This document shows positions 29,265 to 30,889 of a DNA stretch of 30,889 nt, piece after piece (the stretch's first letter is position 1; the number at the start of each line of letters is the position of its first letter). The position numbers and the translations under genes are program-made. Source of the stretch: a virus. The DNA lies in IMG/VR virus record IMGVR_UViG_3300003543_000044, positions 1-30,889 of that record, one strand, 5' to 3'. A model generated the notes under the pieces. The model made no database searches, had not been told where the DNA came from, and worked only from the letters and a program-made list of their open reading frames with translations.

Positions 29265-29966
29265 ATGCGACTCTCTGAGAAAGGTAGGAAGTTTATCCAG
29301 CAATGGGAGGGATTAAGGCTACGCGCCTATCGACCTCTCCCTACTGATGTCTACACTATAGGATGGGGACACACCCTAACTGCTGTAGAGGGGATGAAGG
29401 TAACTCCTCAAGAAGCTGAGATATTATTCATAAGTGATGTAGCTGAATTTGAGAAGTGTGTAACACGAGGTGTGCCTGTCGGTCTAAGTCAGGATCAGTT
29501 CGATGCTCTTGTATCTCTTGCTTTTAACATAGGATGCAGGGCATTCTTACGCAGTACGTTGTTACGTGAGTTGAAGGCAGGGCATTATGATAGAGTGCCT
29601 CAGCAGATTAGACGATGGAATAGGAGTGGAGGGAAGGTAGTTAGAGGATTGGTTGCTAGGAGAGAGGCGGAAGCTACACTCTGGACAGAGCCAACAGCTA
29701 CACTAGCATCTAACACAAGACCAGACATCCCTAAAGGAAAGAGAGTTGGTAGTATCCTAAAGGAAAGCAAGACAGCTAAAGCCTCTGGTGCTATAGGGGT
29801 TATGGCTATTGCAGATCAAGCATCCATCCTATCAGGACAAGCCGCCACTGTTGCGGATAATGTAGGGTTTTCTTCCTCTTCTATGTTTGGTGTTGGGATT
29901 ATAGCTATCGTTGGATATTTAATATACAACAGGTGGAGAGACAGTGATATGGGTAGGGCTTATTAA
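29265..29966 (+). CDS. endolysin, GH24 lysozyme with C-terminal membrane segment
   Basis: Cleaves peptidoglycan to free progeny. The GH24 catalytic domain (about residues 1-145) shows KFIQQWEGLRLRAYRP with the catalytic Glu15, then VYTIGWGHT and QFDALVSLAFNIGCRAF, and RRWNRSGGKVVRGLVARRE, typical of T4/P22-type lysozymes. Beyond it lies a linker and a hydrophobic segment MFGVGIIAIVGYLIYNRW (about 208-225), a likely transmembrane anchor at the C-terminus, with a charged end. Usual phage lysozymes are soluble or carry an N-terminal SAR signal, so this arrangement is unusual. Confidence 0.9.
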   Translation: MRLSEKGRKFIQQWEGLRLRAYRPLPTDVYTIGWGHTLTAVEGMKVTPQEAEILFISDVAEFEKCVTRGVPVGLSQDQFDALVSLAFNIGCRAFLRSTLLRELKAGHYDRVPQQIRRWNRSGGKVVRGLVARREAEATLWTEPTATLASNTRPDIPKGKRVGSILKESKTAKASGAIGVMAIADQASILSGQAATVADNVGFSSSSMFGVGIIAIVGYLIYNRWRDSDMGRAY

Positions 29967-30328
29967 TGTGGGGGTTTATCCTACGTTTGGTGGGCAAAGC
30001 TAGTACAGGGGGTATAGCTCGCACTATAGTTGGTAGTGTGCTAGTTGCCGTGCTGTCCTTATCCTTTGGTGTGTATAAAACCTACACTACAGAAAAGGCT
30101 ATAAGAGAGAGTGTTGAATTACAGATTAACCTAGAGGCAAGTGAGGCTAGGAGAAAAGAATTAGAAGATAGTATTGCGTTGTTAGACAGCATTGCTATCA
30201 ATAAGAAAGACAGAGAGGTAGCTTGGAAAAGAGAAGCATTACAATGGAAGAATAAGTATAAGGAGATGAGAAATGACCCTGCTATTAAAGAGTGGGCTGA
30301 TAGTAATTACCCTGCTGATCTTAACTAG
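29966..30328 (+). CDS. Rz-like inner-membrane spanin (i-spanin)
   Basis: Predicted inner-membrane part of the spanin complex that fuses the membranes in Gram-negative lysis. The 120-residue protein has a hydrophobic N-terminal segment TIVGSVLVAVLSLSFGVY (about 21-38) followed by a coiled coil (KAIRESVELQINLEASEARR and on), and ends KEWADSNYPADLN. The start overlaps the endolysin stop (TAATG). The Rz1-like gene begins inside its 3' end, a common Rz/Rz1 layout. Confidence 0.85.
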   Translation: MWGFILRLVGKASTGGIARTIVGSVLVAVLSLSFGVYKTYTTEKAIRESVELQINLEASEARRKELEDSIALLDSIAINKKDREVAWKREALQWKNKYKEMRNDPAIKEWADSNYPADLN

Positions 30329-30563
30329 CTGCGCTAGTATTGATAGAATAACTGAACCATTAATAGACAGATCAATACCAGAGTATGTACTTAGGATGCC
30401 AACAAAACCAGCAACACCTGTCCCTCCGAGGACTAATGGAGAGATGTATATGTACAGGAAAGAGATGGAACAATACACATGCAAGATTGAATCTTTGCTA
30501 AGTGATGTCGTTAGGTATGCTACTAGAGGAGAACAAAACGCTCCGTCTTCGTGCGGGGATTGA
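30273..30563 (+). CDS. Rz1-like outer-membrane spanin lipoprotein (o-spanin)
   Basis: Predicted outer-membrane lipoprotein of the spanin pair. It begins MTLLLKSGLIVITLLILTSC, a lipoprotein signal ending in the lipobox LTSC (Cys20), followed by a short Pro-rich part (PTKPATPVPPR) typical of Rz1. It overlaps the i-spanin gene by 56 bases in another frame. At 96 residues it is longer than lambda Rz1 (60), with an extra C-terminal helix. Confidence 0.83.
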   Translation: MTLLLKSGLIVITLLILTSCASIDRITEPLIDRSIPEYVLRMPTKPATPVPPRTNGEMYMYRKEMEQYTCKIESLLSDVVRYATRGEQNAPSSCGD

Positions 30564-30564
30564 T

Positions 30565-30798
30565 ATGACAAAGGAAGCTATACTAACTACGGTACAAGAG
30601 ATTGTGCAGCAGAAGTCAGCTATTGCCTCTATGGGTAGTGGGATAGGGGCGGCATCAACATGGTATATAGATGGTATATCCCCACACATTCCTATCCTAA
30701 GCTTTATAGCTATGCTGGTGTTTGGATTTATTAACGTATGGATTAACTGGAAGAAATTAAAAGCAGTGAAGGCGGGAGCATCTAATGGCAATAAGTAA
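30565..30798 (+). CDS. holin candidate, 77 aa
   Basis: The start at 30565 follows GGGGATTGAT; a frame back to 30502 lacks a site. The product has one clear hydrophobic segment (IPILSFIAMLVFGFINVWI, about 42-60) and a weaker one (AIASMGSGIGAASTWYI), with a basic C-terminus, as in small class II holins. The lysis-gene neighbourhood supports the call. It overlaps the next gene. Confidence 0.7.
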   Translation: MTKEAILTTVQEIVQQKSAIASMGSGIGAASTWYIDGISPHIPILSFIAMLVFGFINVWINWKKLKAVKAGASNGNK

Positions 30799-30889
30799 TA
30801 ACTACGCATACACTGTAACTAAGCAGTCTTTAATAAAGGATGCTCTGATAGAGGCTGGGGTCATAACGGATGACCAAGAAGTTGATGGC
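30785..30889 (+). CDS. N-terminus of a further structural protein, cut by the window end
   Basis: Thirty-five codons are present. The sequence (MAISNNYAYTVTKQSLIKDA then LIEAGVITDDQEVDG) resembles the N-terminus of head-tail adaptor or DNA-stabilisation-type proteins of podoviruses, where a Y-T/F-x-x-T/R-D/K-x-I/L-I-K-D-A-L motif is common. It starts inside the end of the holin candidate gene. Confidence 0.6.
   Translation, partial: MAISNNYAYTVTKQSLIKDALIEAGVITDDQEVDG

Overview
The window is a large part of a tailed double-stranded DNA phage genome, most likely a podovirus-type phage of a Gram-negative bacterium. The head genes (small and large terminase, portal, GroES-like protein, scaffold-like protein, decoration protein, HK97-fold capsid protein), the separate T7-style replication genes and a lysis block with inner- and outer-membrane spanins support this. 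The host cannot be named from sequence alone. No RNA polymerase gene is seen, so host-type promoters probably drive transcription.

Layout. From 1 to about 17.2 kb nearly all genes lie on the minus strand. Read in their own direction they are: small early genes (about 17.2-12.9 kb); a non-coding stretch with an AT-rich candidate origin; a tRNA cluster with two clear tRNAs and three irregular tRNA-like elements (12.3-11.7 kb); more small genes; a ubiquitin-like conjugation cassette (10.39-7.03 kb); then primase, DnaB-like helicase, HTH protein, family-A DNA polymerase, an OB-fold ssDNA-binding candidate, an RNA ligase and a 5'-3' exonuclease. Between 17.2 and 17.95 kb the strands diverge. From 17.95 kb to the right end all genes are on the plus strand: a secreted protein, a tiny basic peptide, terminase, portal and head genes, tail or fibre-like genes, a lipoprotein, GH24 endolysin, Rz/Rz1-like spanins, a holin candidate, and the start of another structural gene cut by the window end.

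The main point of interest is the minus-strand block 10388-7029. It encodes a 75-residue beta-grasp protein ending in GGGA, a JAB/JAMM metalloprotease with an intact HSH-x7-S-x2-D signature, two unrecognised proteins, a candidate E2-like protein, and a ThiF/E1-like protein. The recognised genes come in the order Ubl - JAB - E2-like - E1, as in bacterial PRTRC cassettes, and the components match bacterial Bil-type ubiquitin-like systems. Here the block is joined by ATGA-type overlaps inside a phage replication operon. This suggests a phage-encoded protein-modification pathway acting early in infection. The E1, JAB and Ubl calls rest on visible motifs; the E2 call rests mainly on position.

Other notable features are a promoter-like motif (TGTCAC, long spacer, TGnTATAATTA) at three sites on both strands, three related small Trp-rich proteins scattered through the replication operon, and structured non-coding segments around the AT-rich region.
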